A DNA stretch of 64,000 bases from Variovorax sp. OAS795 (GTDB lineage: Bacteria; Pseudomonadota; Gammaproteobacteria; Burkholderiales; Burkholderiaceae_C), in contig NZ_JBEPOH010000001.1 in NCBI RefSeq assembly GCF_040546685.1, positions 4,960,001 through 5,024,000 on the forward strand, given 5' to 3'. Positions 48,942 through 58,587 of the stretch are shown here, piece after piece. The notes under the pieces were generated by a model. It did not search any database and was not told the origin of the DNA. It saw nothing but the letters and a program-made list of their open reading frames with translations. Within the stretch, counting starts at the first letter, position 1. The number at the start of each line of letters is the position of its first letter. The translations under genes were made by a program, and so were the position numbers.

Positions 48942-49958
48942 GTGACAGGCACTACAGAGAACGAGGAAGACGGTGCCGCAGGCGAGATCGGCGGGTATTT
49001 CGAGCTCGCGCTGCCCGACTTTGGAGACCCGTACCCGGCACCCTTCATAAAATACCAGTCGGCGCGCGCGGCACTGCGCGCTGCCATCGAAGCTAGCGCG
49101 CTTACGCGGGTGCTCCTGCCGGCCTACGTGTGCGATTCGGTTGTGCAGGCGGTCGCAGATGCCGGCCGGGCGATCGACTTCTATCACCTGAACGCCGAGC
49201 TCCTTCCGGATCTCAGGGTCGATCTGCCGGCGGACACGTGGCTTCTCTACGTAAATTACTTCGGGATCTGTGACAAGCCGGTAGCGCGCCTGATGGCTCT
49301 TTTTCCTGCGGAACAACTGCTCATCGACAACACGCAGGCGCTCTTCAGCGGCACGGACGAGCGCTGTGTCACGATCCATTCGCCGCGCAAATTTGTCGGC
49401 CTCCCCGACGGCGGACTCCTGCGCGCGGGTCATCTGCATGTCGAGGCACCGGCCCATGAGGACGAGAACTCCATCGAGCGCATGGACCATCTGCTTATTC
49501 GCGCTGCGCAGGGCGCGCGGGCCGGCTACAAGCACTTCGTGCAAGCCAGCCGCACTCTGGAGGACACACGGCCATTGCGCATGTCGAGGCTTACGCAGCG
49601 CCTGCTGTCCAGCATCGATTTCGCATCGGTCCGCTCGCGCCGACGCGACAACTTCCGACAACTTTCACGGGCGCTACAAGCCTGGAACGAGCGAGAGTGG
49701 CCACTTGACGCGCATTCCGTTCCACTGTGCTATCCGTTGGTCCTGAAACACGACGTGGCCCCCATCCGGAGGCGACTCGCGGTCCAGGGCATCTACGTGC
49801 CCACCTACTGGGAGGATGCGCGCCACCGGATTGACACCGCGGGCATCGAGTCCGCCCTGCTGGACCGATGTCTCGCCCTCCCCTGCGATCAGCGCCACAC
49901 CGAGGAGCACATCGACCGGCTCATCGGCCTTGTGACGTCCGAACTGCAGCGCCTCTGA
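48942..49958 (+). CDS. divergent DegT-like aminotransferase-fold protein
   Basis: 338 residues with a GTG start 1 nt after the WbqC stop. Fold-type I features: FIKYQSARAALRAAIEA, RVLLPAYVCDSVVQAV, LLYVNYFGICDKPVA (tyrosine and PLP region), IDNTQALFSG (Asp) and a Lys150 in HSPRKFVGLPDGGLL, the place of the PLP lysine. Identity to standard DegT enzymes looks low. It may be an aminotransferase for the same glycan or a lyase-like relative. It is translationally coupled to wbqC. Confidence 0.7.
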   Translation: MTGTTENEEDGAAGEIGGYFELALPDFGDPYPAPFIKYQSARAALRAAIEASALTRVLLPAYVCDSVVQAVADAGRAIDFYHLNAELLPDLRVDLPADTWLLYVNYFGICDKPVARLMALFPAEQLLIDNTQALFSGTDERCVTIHSPRKFVGLPDGGLLRAGHLHVEAPAHEDENSIERMDHLLIRAAQGARAGYKHFVQASRTLEDTRPLRMSRLTQRLLSSIDFASVRSRRRDNFRQLSRALQAWNEREWPLDAHSVPLCYPLVLKHDVAPIRRRLAVQGIYVPTYWEDARHRIDTAGIESALLDRCLALPCDQRHTEEHIDRLIGLVTSELQRL

Positions 49959-49986
49959 CTGAACAGACTACTTGATCGAACTGAAA

Positions 49987-50673
49987 ATGACCGACTACTG
50001 GAAAGATCACTACGACGGCAATGCGGAACGGTTCGCCGACTCTCCGCTCAAGCAGGTCGACCGCACCATCAACGGCTCGGAGATGAATGCGGACCAACTG
50101 CAACTCACCATCGATTCTGTACGGGATGTGCTTCAACTCGCACGCACGGACCGCATCGTCGACCTCTGCTGCGGCAATGGGCTGATCACCCACGCACTTG
50201 CGCCGGATGTCCACACGGCGATTGGCGTCGACTTCTCAGACAAGCTGATCGAGAACGCAAAGCGGCTGAACACGGTCCCCAATCTGACTTACCGCGTCGG
50301 GGATGTTGCGGAACTCGAGCCGTCGTTCTACGCGGGTACCGACAAGGTCTACATGCGCGATTCGGTGTCATGCCTCGATTCGCAGTCCTTGTTTCGCGTG
50401 CTGACTACTTTGAAGGCAGCGTCCAGCGTTGGCTCGATCTTCATCGCGGGCGTGCCTGATGCCGACAAACTCGCCGTGTATTACGACGACGACCGCAAGA
50501 TGAGCTACTACCGCGAGCGCCAGGCAGCGGGCAAGCCGCACATCGGCAACTGGTGGTCACGCGCCGAAATGAAGGGCCTCGTCGAGAAAGCCGGACTTCG
50601 CGTACGGATCGTCGACCAAGACCCTGCACTGGCAAGTGCGTTCTACCGATACGACTGCTTCATCGAAAGGTGA
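49987..50673 (+). CDS. class I SAM-dependent methyltransferase
   Basis: 228 residues. SAM-binding motif DLCCGNGLITHALAPDV near residues 59-75, GVDFSDKLIENAKRL for motif II, then DKVYMRDSVSCL and YRERQAAGKPHIGNWW. The family is a general methyltransferase_25/11 type; the substrate is unknown. Its place among sugar genes suggests sugar methylation. The ATG at 49987 is preferred over a TTG 15 nt upstream; no strong ribosome site is visible for either. Confidence 0.8.
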   Translation: MTDYWKDHYDGNAERFADSPLKQVDRTINGSEMNADQLQLTIDSVRDVLQLARTDRIVDLCCGNGLITHALAPDVHTAIGVDFSDKLIENAKRLNTVPNLTYRVGDVAELEPSFYAGTDKVYMRDSVSCLDSQSLFRVLTTLKAASSVGSIFIAGVPDADKLAVYYDDDRKMSYYRERQAAGKPHIGNWWSRAEMKGLVEKAGLRVRIVDQDPALASAFYRYDCFIER

Positions 50674-50783
50674 GGTCTCGCGCAACTGCCTTTGAGCAAG
50701 TGCCGCCGCTGCGCTCCTACATCGGCCGCCCGCATATGGCCGTCCCGTTCAAGACCTGAACTCCATTCGCACGAACATTCCAA

Positions 50784-53700
50784 ATGCCGAAAATTACGGT
50801 CCTGTTGACGTCGTTCAATCATGCAAAGTACATCGGCAAAGCCATCGACAGCGTCCTTGGTCAAACCTTTTCGGATTTCGAACTTCTCATCCTCGACGAC
50901 GGCTCCACTGACGACTCCTGGTGGCTCATCAATCAGTATGCCGATCCGAGGATCAAGTCGTTTCGCAGCAGTATGCCGGGTGAGGTGGTCTGGCGCACCA
51001 ACGACATCATTTCGAACGTCGCCCAAGGCGAACTCATTGCAATCCATCACTCCGATGACGTCTGGGAGCTCGACAAGCTGCAAAAGCAGATTGCCGTCCT
51101 GGACCAAGCTCCAGAGGTTTGCGCGGTATTTACGAATGCCCGGGCCATCACCGAAGAGGGAACGCCGCTCGCCGACGAGAAGCACTTTTACGCCACCATC
51201 TTCGATCAGCCCAACCGTAGTCGTCATGAATGGCTCCGGTATTTCTTCAATCACGGCAATGCGCTTTGCCACCCCAGCGCCCTGATTCGCAAGAGCGCAT
51301 TCGCCGAATGCGGCCTGTATCGGCTATGGCTGCGGCAGATCGACGATTTCGAGATGTGGGTCCGGTTCGCGATGAAGCACGAGATCCATGTCATCCCCGA
51401 AAAGCTCACCCTCTTTCGGGTGCGAAGCACCGAGCTGCAGGTCAGCGGAAATTACAGGGAAGCGCGCATCAGGAATGCCTACGAGATCTTCCACCTGCTG
51501 GACGACTACCGCGAGATCTCCAGCTTCGACGATCTCTACGCGATCTTTCCGGAAGCCAGAAAGCACCACCGCATCGATGGGGCGGACCTCGGGTTTGTTC
51601 TTGGCCTCATCATGCTCGAGGTCGCGACGCGTCCTTTCGTCAAACTATTTGCGCTCGAACTGTTGCACGAAGCGGTGACGGATCCAGTCAGGGCGGAAAA
51701 CATTCGTGCTGTCTACGGTTTCGACGCCACGGATCTGATTCGGTTCACCGGAGACCACGACGTTTTCTCGTTGGAAGAAGCGGCGACGTTGCGCGAAGCA
51801 TTGCGGAAGCAAGAGGCCAGCAATCACCAATTGCAGATTGACGCGTTGTCGTCATCCGAGAAGATCGCCAATTTCGATCGCGGCGTGGCCGAACGCGACG
51901 GGCTGATCCTCGATCTGGACGCGAAGCTCACGGCGAGCGGCAGTACCGTCGCTTCCCTGGCCCAGCAGCTTCAGGAGCGGGATGGCGACCTCGCCAGCCG
52001 AAACGATCAGATCAAGGAACTCACCGAAGCGCTGGAGGAAATCGATGCGAGGTTTGCCGAAGCCGGCAAAGCCATCGCCGCGTTCGACGCCCAAGCCGTC
52101 GCGCAGGATCGCAAGATCGGCAGCCTCGTCGCGCAGGTGGCCGAGAAGGACCAAGCCATCGGCAGCCTCGAGACCCAGATGGCCGAGAAAGAGCAGCGCA
52201 TCGGCAGCCTTGCGGCCCAGGTCGCCGAGAAGACTCTCTGGATCGGTAGCCTCGAAGCCCAGCTCGCCGAAAAAGCGCGCTGGATCAACGGCCTCGACGC
52301 CCAGCTTGCCGAGAAAGCGCGCTGGATCGATGGCCTCGACGCACGAATGGCCGAGAAGAATCGCCAGATCGACGCGCTGTCCCTCCAGCTCGATGCCTCG
52401 CATCGCCAGGCGGCGCAGCAAGGCGAAGATTCAGCGTCCCTGCAGCGGGAGCTCGCGCAGCGCGGTGTTGAAGTCAATGCGCTGGTCACCTCGCGTTCCT
52501 GGAAGGTTACGCGCCCATTGCGCCTCGTTGGCAAGATGGTGCAGCGCGTCAGGCGCCAGCACGCGCAACCCGAGGCGCATTCCGCCGCGCCCGCGATGCC
52601 CGCCATGGCTGAGATCCCTGCCGTGATATCGGCGTCGCCAGAACCGACCCCCTCGCCCGCCGCTCCGGTGCTGCCTCCGCAGGAGGAGTTCGACCCAGCC
52701 TTCTATCTTGAAAGCAATCCGGACGTTGCCGAGGCGGGCGTAGACCCCTATCTGCACTTCGTGACTTGCGGGGCTGCCGAAGGTCGGCTGGGGACGCGGC
52801 CTGAGCGCATCGAGATCGCACCCGGGCAAGCCCCTGAGACCGACGCGCCAGATTGCGCAGCAGAAGCAGAAGCGTCAGTTGCACCCGAAGACGAGCCCAT
52901 GCTCGTGGCCGACCCTGACTTCGACGAAGCGTACTACCTTCACCGGTATCCGGACATTCTCGGTGCCGGCATCCCTGCCTACCAGCATTTCATCTTGCAC
53001 GGACGCGCCGAGGGGCGCATCGGCAAGCGGCCCGAACTCACGATCAGGCCGGGTGCGCATGCAGCGGATCCCGAACGGCGATCGGTGCTGGTCGTGAGCC
53101 ATGAGGCGTCGCGCACGGGTGCGCCGATCCTGAGCCTGAACATTGCGGCAGAGCTGCAGAAGCGCTTCAACGTCGTCGTCATGCTGCTGGGCGGGGGCGA
53201 TCTGATTCCCGATTTTTGCGACGCCGCAAGCCTGGTGGCAGGACCGGAGCTGGTCCGGGGAGCGCCTGAGGAAGCCGATTTCGCCGTGGCGCAACTTTGC
53301 AGCCGCGTCGACTTCGAGTTTGCGATCGTCAACAGCATTGAATCGCGCGTGGTTCTTCGCGGCTTGGCGAGATCTTCGATCCCGACGGTCAACCTCATTC
53401 ACGAATTTGCGGCCTACACGCGGCCGCGCGATGCCTTTCCCTTCGCGATGCACTGGGCCGGAGAAACCGTGTTCTCCACCCGTATCACCTACGAAAATGC
53501 GCTGTCGGAGCTTCCGGCGCTGGCGCATTCCAATGCGCACATTCTTCCCCAGGGGCGCTGCGTGCCACCGGACATCGAAATCGACCCGGGCAAGCGCGCG
53601 GCAGAAACCGCACGGGTGAAATCCTTCCTCCGCCCCGACTCGCCGGAAGGCAGGAACAGCTTCGTTGTCATTGGCGCCGGTTCCGTCCAGTACCGAAAGG

Positions 53701-55271
53701 GCGTGGACCTGTTCATGGAATGCGCCGCCCGTGTGATTCGGTCGCCGGGCGGAGAAGCCTGCCGCTTCGTATGGATCGGCAATGGCTACGACCCCGAAAA
53801 GGACATCGGCTATTCCTCCTACCTTGCCGAGCAAGTGCGCAGGGCGGGCCTGGGGCAGCAGTTCGCCTTCATGCCGGAAACGCCATTGATCGACCATGCC
53901 TATGCGCTGGCCGACACGATGTTGTTGAGTTCCCGGCTGGACCCGCTGCCCAATGTCGCGATCGACGCGATGTCCTGCGGATTGCCCCTGGTGTGCTTTT
54001 CCGGCGCCTCGGGCATTGCCGACATCCTCGAGCAGAACGATCTGGCCGAACCCTGTGTCGCGCCGTACCACGACACGGCAGCCATGGCCGAACTGGTACT
54101 GAAACTCGCGCGATCGCCGGAAGCGACACGCGATCTGGGCGCGCGCATGAAGCGGGTTGCCGACGAGCAATTCAACATGGTGGCCTACATCGGCAAGCTC
54201 GAGGAACTGGCGTCCAGCGCCGGGCAGCAGCTGGCCCGTGAACACGAGTCCTCCCGCATCATCGCCAAGTCCGAGCTGCTCGACCCGGAGTTCTTCCTGC
54301 GGTCCCCGCAGGACAACAACAAGACGCTCGACGACATCGTTCGCCATGACTATGTACGGTCGTGGGCCACGGGCATCGACAAGCGCAAGCCTCTGCCTGG
54401 ATTTCATCCGGGCATCTACCGGGAGAGGCAAGAGCCCGGCACGCACGACCTCGATCCCTTCGCTGCCTACCTGCAGGCCGGACAGCCCGATGGCCCCTGG
54501 AAGTTCGAGCTCATCCGCTCCGAAGACCCGGGTACCGCCGCCTTGGGCGACCTGCGCGCAGCGCTGCACCTGCATGTCTACTACCCCGAGTTGCTGCCGG
54601 AAATCCTGCAACGCCTGGAAAAGAACCGGTTGCGGCCGGACCTGTTCATCAGCGTTCCCAATGAGGGCGTCATGGAGTCCGTGCGCACGTACGCGCTCGG
54701 CTACACCGGCAACGTGGTCCGTCTGCGCGTGGTCCCGAACGTGGGACGCGACCTGGGGCCGCTGCTCACGGCCTTCGGCGGCGAACTGGTCAAGGACTAC
54801 GACATCGTCGGCCATGTCCATACCAAGAAATCCGTGGACATTGCCGATGCCTCCACCGGAAGTACGTGGCATCGATTCCTGATGGAAAACCTGCTGGGCG
54901 GCAAGGCACCGATGATCGACATCATCATGGGCCGGATGGCGGCGGATCCCTCCATCGGGCTTGTCTTTCCGGATGATCCGCATATCGTCGACTGGGGCGC
55001 CAACAGGCAGCACGCCGAAATGCTGGCGGCCCGGCTGGGACTGGGCGAACTTCCCCTGCACCCGGTGTTTCCGGTCGGATCGATGTTCTGGGCCAGGGCC
55101 GACGCGATTCGCCCGCTGGTGAACTTGAACCTCGATTGGCAGGACTACCCGCCCGAGCCACTGCCCTATGACGGCTCCATGCTGCACGCAATCGAGCGCC
55201 TGCTCCCCTCGGTGGCCAAAGCCCGATCGACCCGCGTCGTATTGACGCACGTGGATGGAATCACGCGATAG
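50784..55271 (+). CDS. 1495-residue multi-domain glycosyltransferase with RgpF-like end
   Basis: Order of parts: a GT2 domain at residues 1-~230 (TVLLTSFNHAKYIGKAIDSVLGQ, LLILDDGSTDDS); a coiled coil at ~335-590 with a 14-residue repeat (AEK, then I.GL or I.SL); two copies of a YL-x3-PDV-AG-HF-G-EGR module near 636-670 and 710-745; a GT4-like domain at ~768-1140 (SVLVVSHEASRTGAPILSL, VIGAGSVQYRKGVDLFMECA, SSRLDPLPNVAIDAMSCGLP); and a C-terminal RgpF/rhamnan-synthesis domain from ~1260 (HLHVYYPELLPEIL, VPNVGRDLGPLLTAFG, GHVHTKKS). It probably polymerises or assembles a surface glycan in the cytoplasm or at the membrane. Confidence 0.88.
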   Translation: MPKITVLLTSFNHAKYIGKAIDSVLGQTFSDFELLILDDGSTDDSWWLINQYADPRIKSFRSSMPGEVVWRTNDIISNVAQGELIAIHHSDDVWELDKLQKQIAVLDQAPEVCAVFTNARAITEEGTPLADEKHFYATIFDQPNRSRHEWLRYFFNHGNALCHPSALIRKSAFAECGLYRLWLRQIDDFEMWVRFAMKHEIHVIPEKLTLFRVRSTELQVSGNYREARIRNAYEIFHLLDDYREISSFDDLYAIFPEARKHHRIDGADLGFVLGLIMLEVATRPFVKLFALELLHEAVTDPVRAENIRAVYGFDATDLIRFTGDHDVFSLEEAATLREALRKQEASNHQLQIDALSSSEKIANFDRGVAERDGLILDLDAKLTASGSTVASLAQQLQERDGDLASRNDQIKELTEALEEIDARFAEAGKAIAAFDAQAVAQDRKIGSLVAQVAEKDQAIGSLETQMAEKEQRIGSLAAQVAEKTLWIGSLEAQLAEKARWINGLDAQLAEKARWIDGLDARMAEKNRQIDALSLQLDASHRQAAQQGEDSASLQRELAQRGVEVNALVTSRSWKVTRPLRLVGKMVQRVRRQHAQPEAHSAAPAMPAMAEIPAVISASPEPTPSPAAPVLPPQEEFDPAFYLESNPDVAEAGVDPYLHFVTCGAAEGRLGTRPERIEIAPGQAPETDAPDCAAEAEASVAPEDEPMLVADPDFDEAYYLHRYPDILGAGIPAYQHFILHGRAEGRIGKRPELTIRPGAHAADPERRSVLVVSHEASRTGAPILSLNIAAELQKRFNVVVMLLGGGDLIPDFCDAASLVAGPELVRGAPEEADFAVAQLCSRVDFEFAIVNSIESRVVLRGLARSSIPTVNLIHEFAAYTRPRDAFPFAMHWAGETVFSTRITYENALSELPALAHSNAHILPQGRCVPPDIEIDPGKRAAETARVKSFLRPDSPEGRNSFVVIGAGSVQYRKGVDLFMECAARVIRSPGGEACRFVWIGNGYDPEKDIGYSSYLAEQVRRAGLGQQFAFMPETPLIDHAYALADTMLLSSRLDPLPNVAIDAMSCGLPLVCFSGASGIADILEQNDLAEPCVAPYHDTAAMAELVLKLARSPEATRDLGARMKRVADEQFNMVAYIGKLEELASSAGQQLAREHESSRIIAKSELLDPEFFLRSPQDNNKTLDDIVRHDYVRSWATGIDKRKPLPGFHPGIYRERQEPGTHDLDPFAAYLQAGQPDGPWKFELIRSEDPGTAALGDLRAALHLHVYYPELLPEILQRLEKNRLRPDLFISVPNEGVMESVRTYALGYTGNVVRLRVVPNVGRDLGPLLTAFGGELVKDYDIVGHVHTKKSVDIADASTGSTWHRFLMENLLGGKAPMIDIIMGRMAADPSIGLVFPDDPHIVDWGANRQHAEMLAARLGLGELPLHPVFPVGSMFWARADAIRPLVNLNLDWQDYPPEPLPYDGSMLHAIERLLPSVAKARSTRVVLTHVDGITR
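52134..52385 (+). repeat. in-gene 42-nt repeat encoding a 14-residue coiled-coil unit
   Basis: Six consecutive 42-nt units inside the glycosyltransferase gene. Each encodes QVAEKxxxIGSLxA-like peptides (the fourth and fifth are QLAEKARWI followed by NGL or DGL). The unit is two heptads. The near-identity of neighbouring units at the DNA level suggests recent expansion and possible length variation. Confidence 0.85.
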
Positions 55272-55410
55272 CGGGCGGCGGCCGGGCAATTAGCCCGCTG
55301 TGCTCTCTGGGGCACGGCGTGGGCTGACAAAAGTTTTGGATCGTGTCCAATGGTTACGTGCGCATTTACAATCCATGCCGCACCCCCTTCCACACGAGGC
55401 CTCGTCCGCA

Positions 55411-56559
55411 ATGCCCAAGAGCTCCCTGCCGCGCGCTCGTTTCAGTCTTTCGCCCGCCATGCGCGCGCTGCTCCTTGCCGCCGCTTGCGGCATCGCACTG
55501 CCCGCGCTGGCGGCGATGGAGCACGACGAGGTCGACCGGCTCATGCAGGCGGGCAAGCTGGACGAGGCGATGTCGCGCGCCGATGCCTTCCTGAAGGACA
55601 AGCCGAAAGATCCGCAGATGCGCTTCCTGAAGGGTGTGATCCAGCTCGACACCGGCAAGCGCGCCGAGGCGATCGCGGCGTTCACGCAGCTCACCCAGGA
55701 CGCGCCCGAACTGCCCGAGCCGTACAACAACCTCGCGGTGATCTACGCGAGCCAGAACCAGTTCGACAAGGCACGCAGTGCGCTCGAAAGCGCGATCCGC
55801 ACCAACCCGAGCTATGCCACCGCGCAAGAGAACCTGGGCGACGTGTATGCGCGCCTGGCCAGCCAGGCCTACAGCAAGGCGCTGCAGCTCGACCAGAACA
55901 ACACGGCGGTGCAACCCAAGCTGGCGGTGATCCGCACCCTGTTCACGCCTGCACCGGCGGCTGGCGCCAGGTCTGCGGCGATGGCCGTGGCCGCCGCGCC
56001 CGAGGCAACGCGCCCGGTGCCTGCCGCAAAGGCCAGCGTGCCCGCGGCAGCGCCTTCGACGCCGCCTGCACAGGCACCTGCACCCGCACCTGCACCTGTT
56101 GCAAAGGCGCCTGTGGCCGCCCCCGTGCCCGTGCCACCGGCAGCGCCGCCCGCTGTTGTCGCAAAGGCACCTGAAGCGGCGCCGGCAGCGTCTGCACCCG
56201 CCGTCGCGGCAGCGCCCGCCACGAACGCCGAGGTTGAATCGGCCGTGCGCGGATGGGCAGCCGCGTGGGCGGCGCAGGACATGGACCGCTATCTCTCTGC
56301 CTACGGCCCCGAGTTCAACCCCGGCGCCGGACAGAGCCGCAAAAGCTGGGAAGAAGAGCGGCGCGCCCGCATCGTCGGCAAGTCGAGCATCAGCGTGAAC
56401 ATCGAGAACCTCGCGATCCACGTCAACGGACAGACCGCCACCGCCAAGTTCCGCCAGATCTATCGCGCCGACAACCTCAACATTTCCAGCCGCAAGACGC
56501 TGGAGTTGCAGCGCGCCGGCAGCCATTGGCAGATTCGCAAGGAAAGCGTCGGCGGGTAG
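55411..56559 (+). CDS. TPR-repeat protein with C-terminal NTF2/SnoaL-like domain
   Basis: 382 residues. A basic signal peptide ends near ALPALAAM; two to three TPR units follow (AMSRADAFLKDKPKDPQMRFLKGVIQLD, PYNNLAVIYASQNQFDKARSALES); then a ~130-residue linker very rich in Ala and Pro; and an NTF2-like domain (SAVRGWAAAWAAQDMDRYLSAYGPEF) ending in WQIRKESVGG. It probably acts as a periplasmic or membrane-linked scaffold. The same NTF2-like end occurs in the next gene. The frame is open further upstream to 55300; ATG 55411 is chosen for its GAGG and signal peptide. Confidence 0.78.
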   Translation: MPKSSLPRARFSLSPAMRALLLAAACGIALPALAAMEHDEVDRLMQAGKLDEAMSRADAFLKDKPKDPQMRFLKGVIQLDTGKRAEAIAAFTQLTQDAPELPEPYNNLAVIYASQNQFDKARSALESAIRTNPSYATAQENLGDVYARLASQAYSKALQLDQNNTAVQPKLAVIRTLFTPAPAAGARSAAMAVAAAPEATRPVPAAKASVPAAAPSTPPAQAPAPAPAPVAKAPVAAPVPVPPAAPPAVVAKAPEAAPAASAPAVAAAPATNAEVESAVRGWAAAWAAQDMDRYLSAYGPEFNPGAGQSRKSWEEERRARIVGKSSISVNIENLAIHVNGQTATAKFRQIYRADNLNISSRKTLELQRAGSHWQIRKESVGG

Positions 56560-57974
56560 TGGCAGACATCGTCCGGCGCGGCCGGCTTCTGGAGAACCGG
56601 CCGCTTCGGCGAGGCGGGAACATGCTTGCCGCGCTCGCCGCGGCATCGGCGCTGCTGCTCTCGGCTACCGGTGCGGCCCATGCGTCGACCAGGCCCGCCG
56701 CCCCACCCAAGGCCAAGGCCGCCAGCAGCCGCGCGGCGCACCTTCCAACCACCGCGAGGGACGCGAAGCCCCGCGCGAAGAAGCCCGCGGCCACCCAAGT
56801 CGCGAGCGCCGCCAGGTCCGTGCCACGCAAGGCGGCCGCACCGTCCGCCGCGCTCCAGCAAGCCAACGGGGCCGAGGCCCGGCTGATCGCGGTCTACGAA
56901 CTGTTCGGCCGGGGCCACGCGCGGCCCGCACTGGCCAAAGCCCGCGACCTGGTGCGCGACTACCCCAACTTCCAGCTGGCACAGCTGGTCTACGCCGACC
57001 TGCTGGCAACCCAGGTGCCGCCGGCGCACGGCTTCTCCGACGCCTCGGGCATCGCGCGCCTGCGCAGCGATCCGGCCATGGCCGACCTGCGGGAAGAGTC
57101 GCAGCGGCGGCTGCAGGCACTGCGCGACAGGCCACCGGCCGGCAGCGTGCCTTCGCAGTTTCTCGCGCTGTCCACGCGCAGCCGCTATGCCATTGCGGTG
57201 GATGCCTCGCGCTCCAGGCTCTACCTGCTCGAAAACTCCGACAAGGGGCTGCAGCTGGTGGCCGACTACTACGTGTCCGTCGGCAAGTCGGGCATCGGCA
57301 AGGTCACCGAGGGCGACGCGCGCACGCCGCTGGGCGTGTACTACATCACCAGCAACCTCGATCCGAAATCGCTGCGCGACTTCTACGGCGCCGGCGCGCT
57401 CCCCATCAACTATCCCAACCCGTACGACGTGCGGCGCGGCAAGACCGGCGGCGGCATCTGGCTGCACGGCACGCCGCCGCAGCAGTTTGCCCGTGCCCCG
57501 CTCGCGAGCGATGGCTGCGTGGTCATGGCCAACCCCGATCTCAAGCAGCTCTTGCGCAAGGTGCAGATCGGCGGCACCCCGGTGGTCACGGCGCGCAGCC
57601 TGCAATGGATCTCGCAACCGCAAGCCGAGAAGGAAGCCCAGTCGTTCACCCAGGCCGTTGCCGCCTGGAAGGACGCCAGGGCCAGCGGCAATGAAGCGCA
57701 ATTGAAGAAATTCTATTTGCCGGATTTCCAGCGCAACAACACCAGAAAATCCATTGAAGGATTTGCGGTGCTGCGCGATGAATTGGAATACGCCCGGGGC
57801 AAGCGTGTCCAGTTCAAGGACATGTCCTATCTGCACTGGCGCGATGGCGACGACACCATGGTGGCCACGTTCGGCGAAGTATTCGAGGGCGAGAGGAGCG
57901 GGCGCACGCGTCGCCAGTACTGGCTGCGCCAAGGCAGCGAGTGGAAGCTCTTCCACGAAGAAATCCTGGGCTGA
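56559..57974 (+). CDS. L,D-transpeptidase (YkuD) with NTF2-like domain
   Basis: 471 residues from GTG 56559, which overlaps the TPR stop by one base and gives a basic n-region before the signal helix LAALAAASALLLSATGAAHA; ATG 56622 is the alternative. A basic, Ala/Pro-rich linker is followed by the YkuD domain: YAIAVDASRSRLYLLEN, GDARTPLGVYYIT, and the catalytic GIWLHGTPP and SDGCVVMANPD (His and Cys). It cross-links peptidoglycan or attaches proteins in the periplasm. The last ~100 residues are an NTF2-like domain similar to that of the upstream gene. Confidence 0.88.
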   Translation: MADIVRRGRLLENRPLRRGGNMLAALAAASALLLSATGAAHASTRPAAPPKAKAASSRAAHLPTTARDAKPRAKKPAATQVASAARSVPRKAAAPSAALQQANGAEARLIAVYELFGRGHARPALAKARDLVRDYPNFQLAQLVYADLLATQVPPAHGFSDASGIARLRSDPAMADLREESQRRLQALRDRPPAGSVPSQFLALSTRSRYAIAVDASRSRLYLLENSDKGLQLVADYYVSVGKSGIGKVTEGDARTPLGVYYITSNLDPKSLRDFYGAGALPINYPNPYDVRRGKTGGGIWLHGTPPQQFARAPLASDGCVVMANPDLKQLLRKVQIGGTPVVTARSLQWISQPQAEKEAQSFTQAVAAWKDARASGNEAQLKKFYLPDFQRNNTRKSIEGFAVLRDELEYARGKRVQFKDMSYLHWRDGDDTMVATFGEVFEGERSGRTRRQYWLRQGSEWKLFHEEILG

Positions 57975-58403
57975 CAGCCCGGCTTTCGGCCCTCCTGTCA
58001 GGGGGGTCACTTGCAAATTTCCGTGATTTTTTGCGCACTAGGCGCTCGTATCTAGGCTGTTACATTTCGACCTACATGCCTCCACGGCACGTAACACGCC
58101 ACGTGTTTGTACCCGTAGCGCCGCTCTGACGAGCGCCGGTTCCCCGCCGTAACAAGGTCCCCCGTTCATGGGATGGGTACCTCGCGCCCCAGAGGGGAAA
58201 AATCGTTTCCGGACTGTTAGCAGCGTCCTCCGAAGATGAACTCTTGGGAGCTTTTCGAGGGATCGGCCGCGGGTGTGCATAGGCCATTTGGCTTGCCACA
58301 ATACGACCTTCCTCCGAGGGGTTTCTCTGGTTGATACAGGAAGTTACGACGTATAACATCCACTTCTCGTCACCTTTGTTAACAACTTTTGAAGGGCAAA
58401 AAC
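57975..58403 (+). promoter_or_regulatory. intergenic region and candidate promoter before flp
   Basis: 430 bp without a gene. A sigma-70-type promoter candidate is TTGATA (58331-58336) with TATAAC (58352-58357), spacer 15 bp, a little short. It lies about 50 bp before the flp ATG. An inverted repeat CACGT/ACGTG (58088-58092 with 58101-58105) is a possible regulator site. The rest holds nothing I can call. Confidence 0.5.
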
Positions 58404-58586
58404 ATGCTTCGCTCAATGACTCGTTTTCTGCGCGACGAAGAAGGCGCTACCGCAATTGAATATGGAATCATCGCGGGGTTGATATCGGTCGTCATGATTA
58501 CGGCCATTACTGGCACCGGCGGTATTGGTGAAAGTCTTGCGACCATTTGGACCAGTCTGAAAACCGCCATCGCAGGCGCCGCCTAA
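58404..58586 (+). CDS. flp: Flp/Fap type IVb pilin
   Basis: 60 residues. The prepilin leader LRSMTRFLRDEEGATAIEYG contains the Gly-Ala cleavage site and Glu5, Tyr6 of the mature pilin, followed by a hydrophobic helix IIAGLISVVMITAIT. Flp pilins are exported and assembled by the Tad machinery into thin adhesive pili. An AAGGGC ribosome site precedes the ATG. All following genes encode the Tad system, and the next encodes the peptidase. Confidence 0.95.
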   Translation: MLRSMTRFLRDEEGATAIEYGIIAGLISVVMITAITGTGGIGESLATIWTSLKTAIAGAA

Positions 58587-58587
58587 G

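Noticed and set aside
58072..58416. Minus-strand frame before flp
   Set aside because: Covers a promoter region, no ribosome site or domain.
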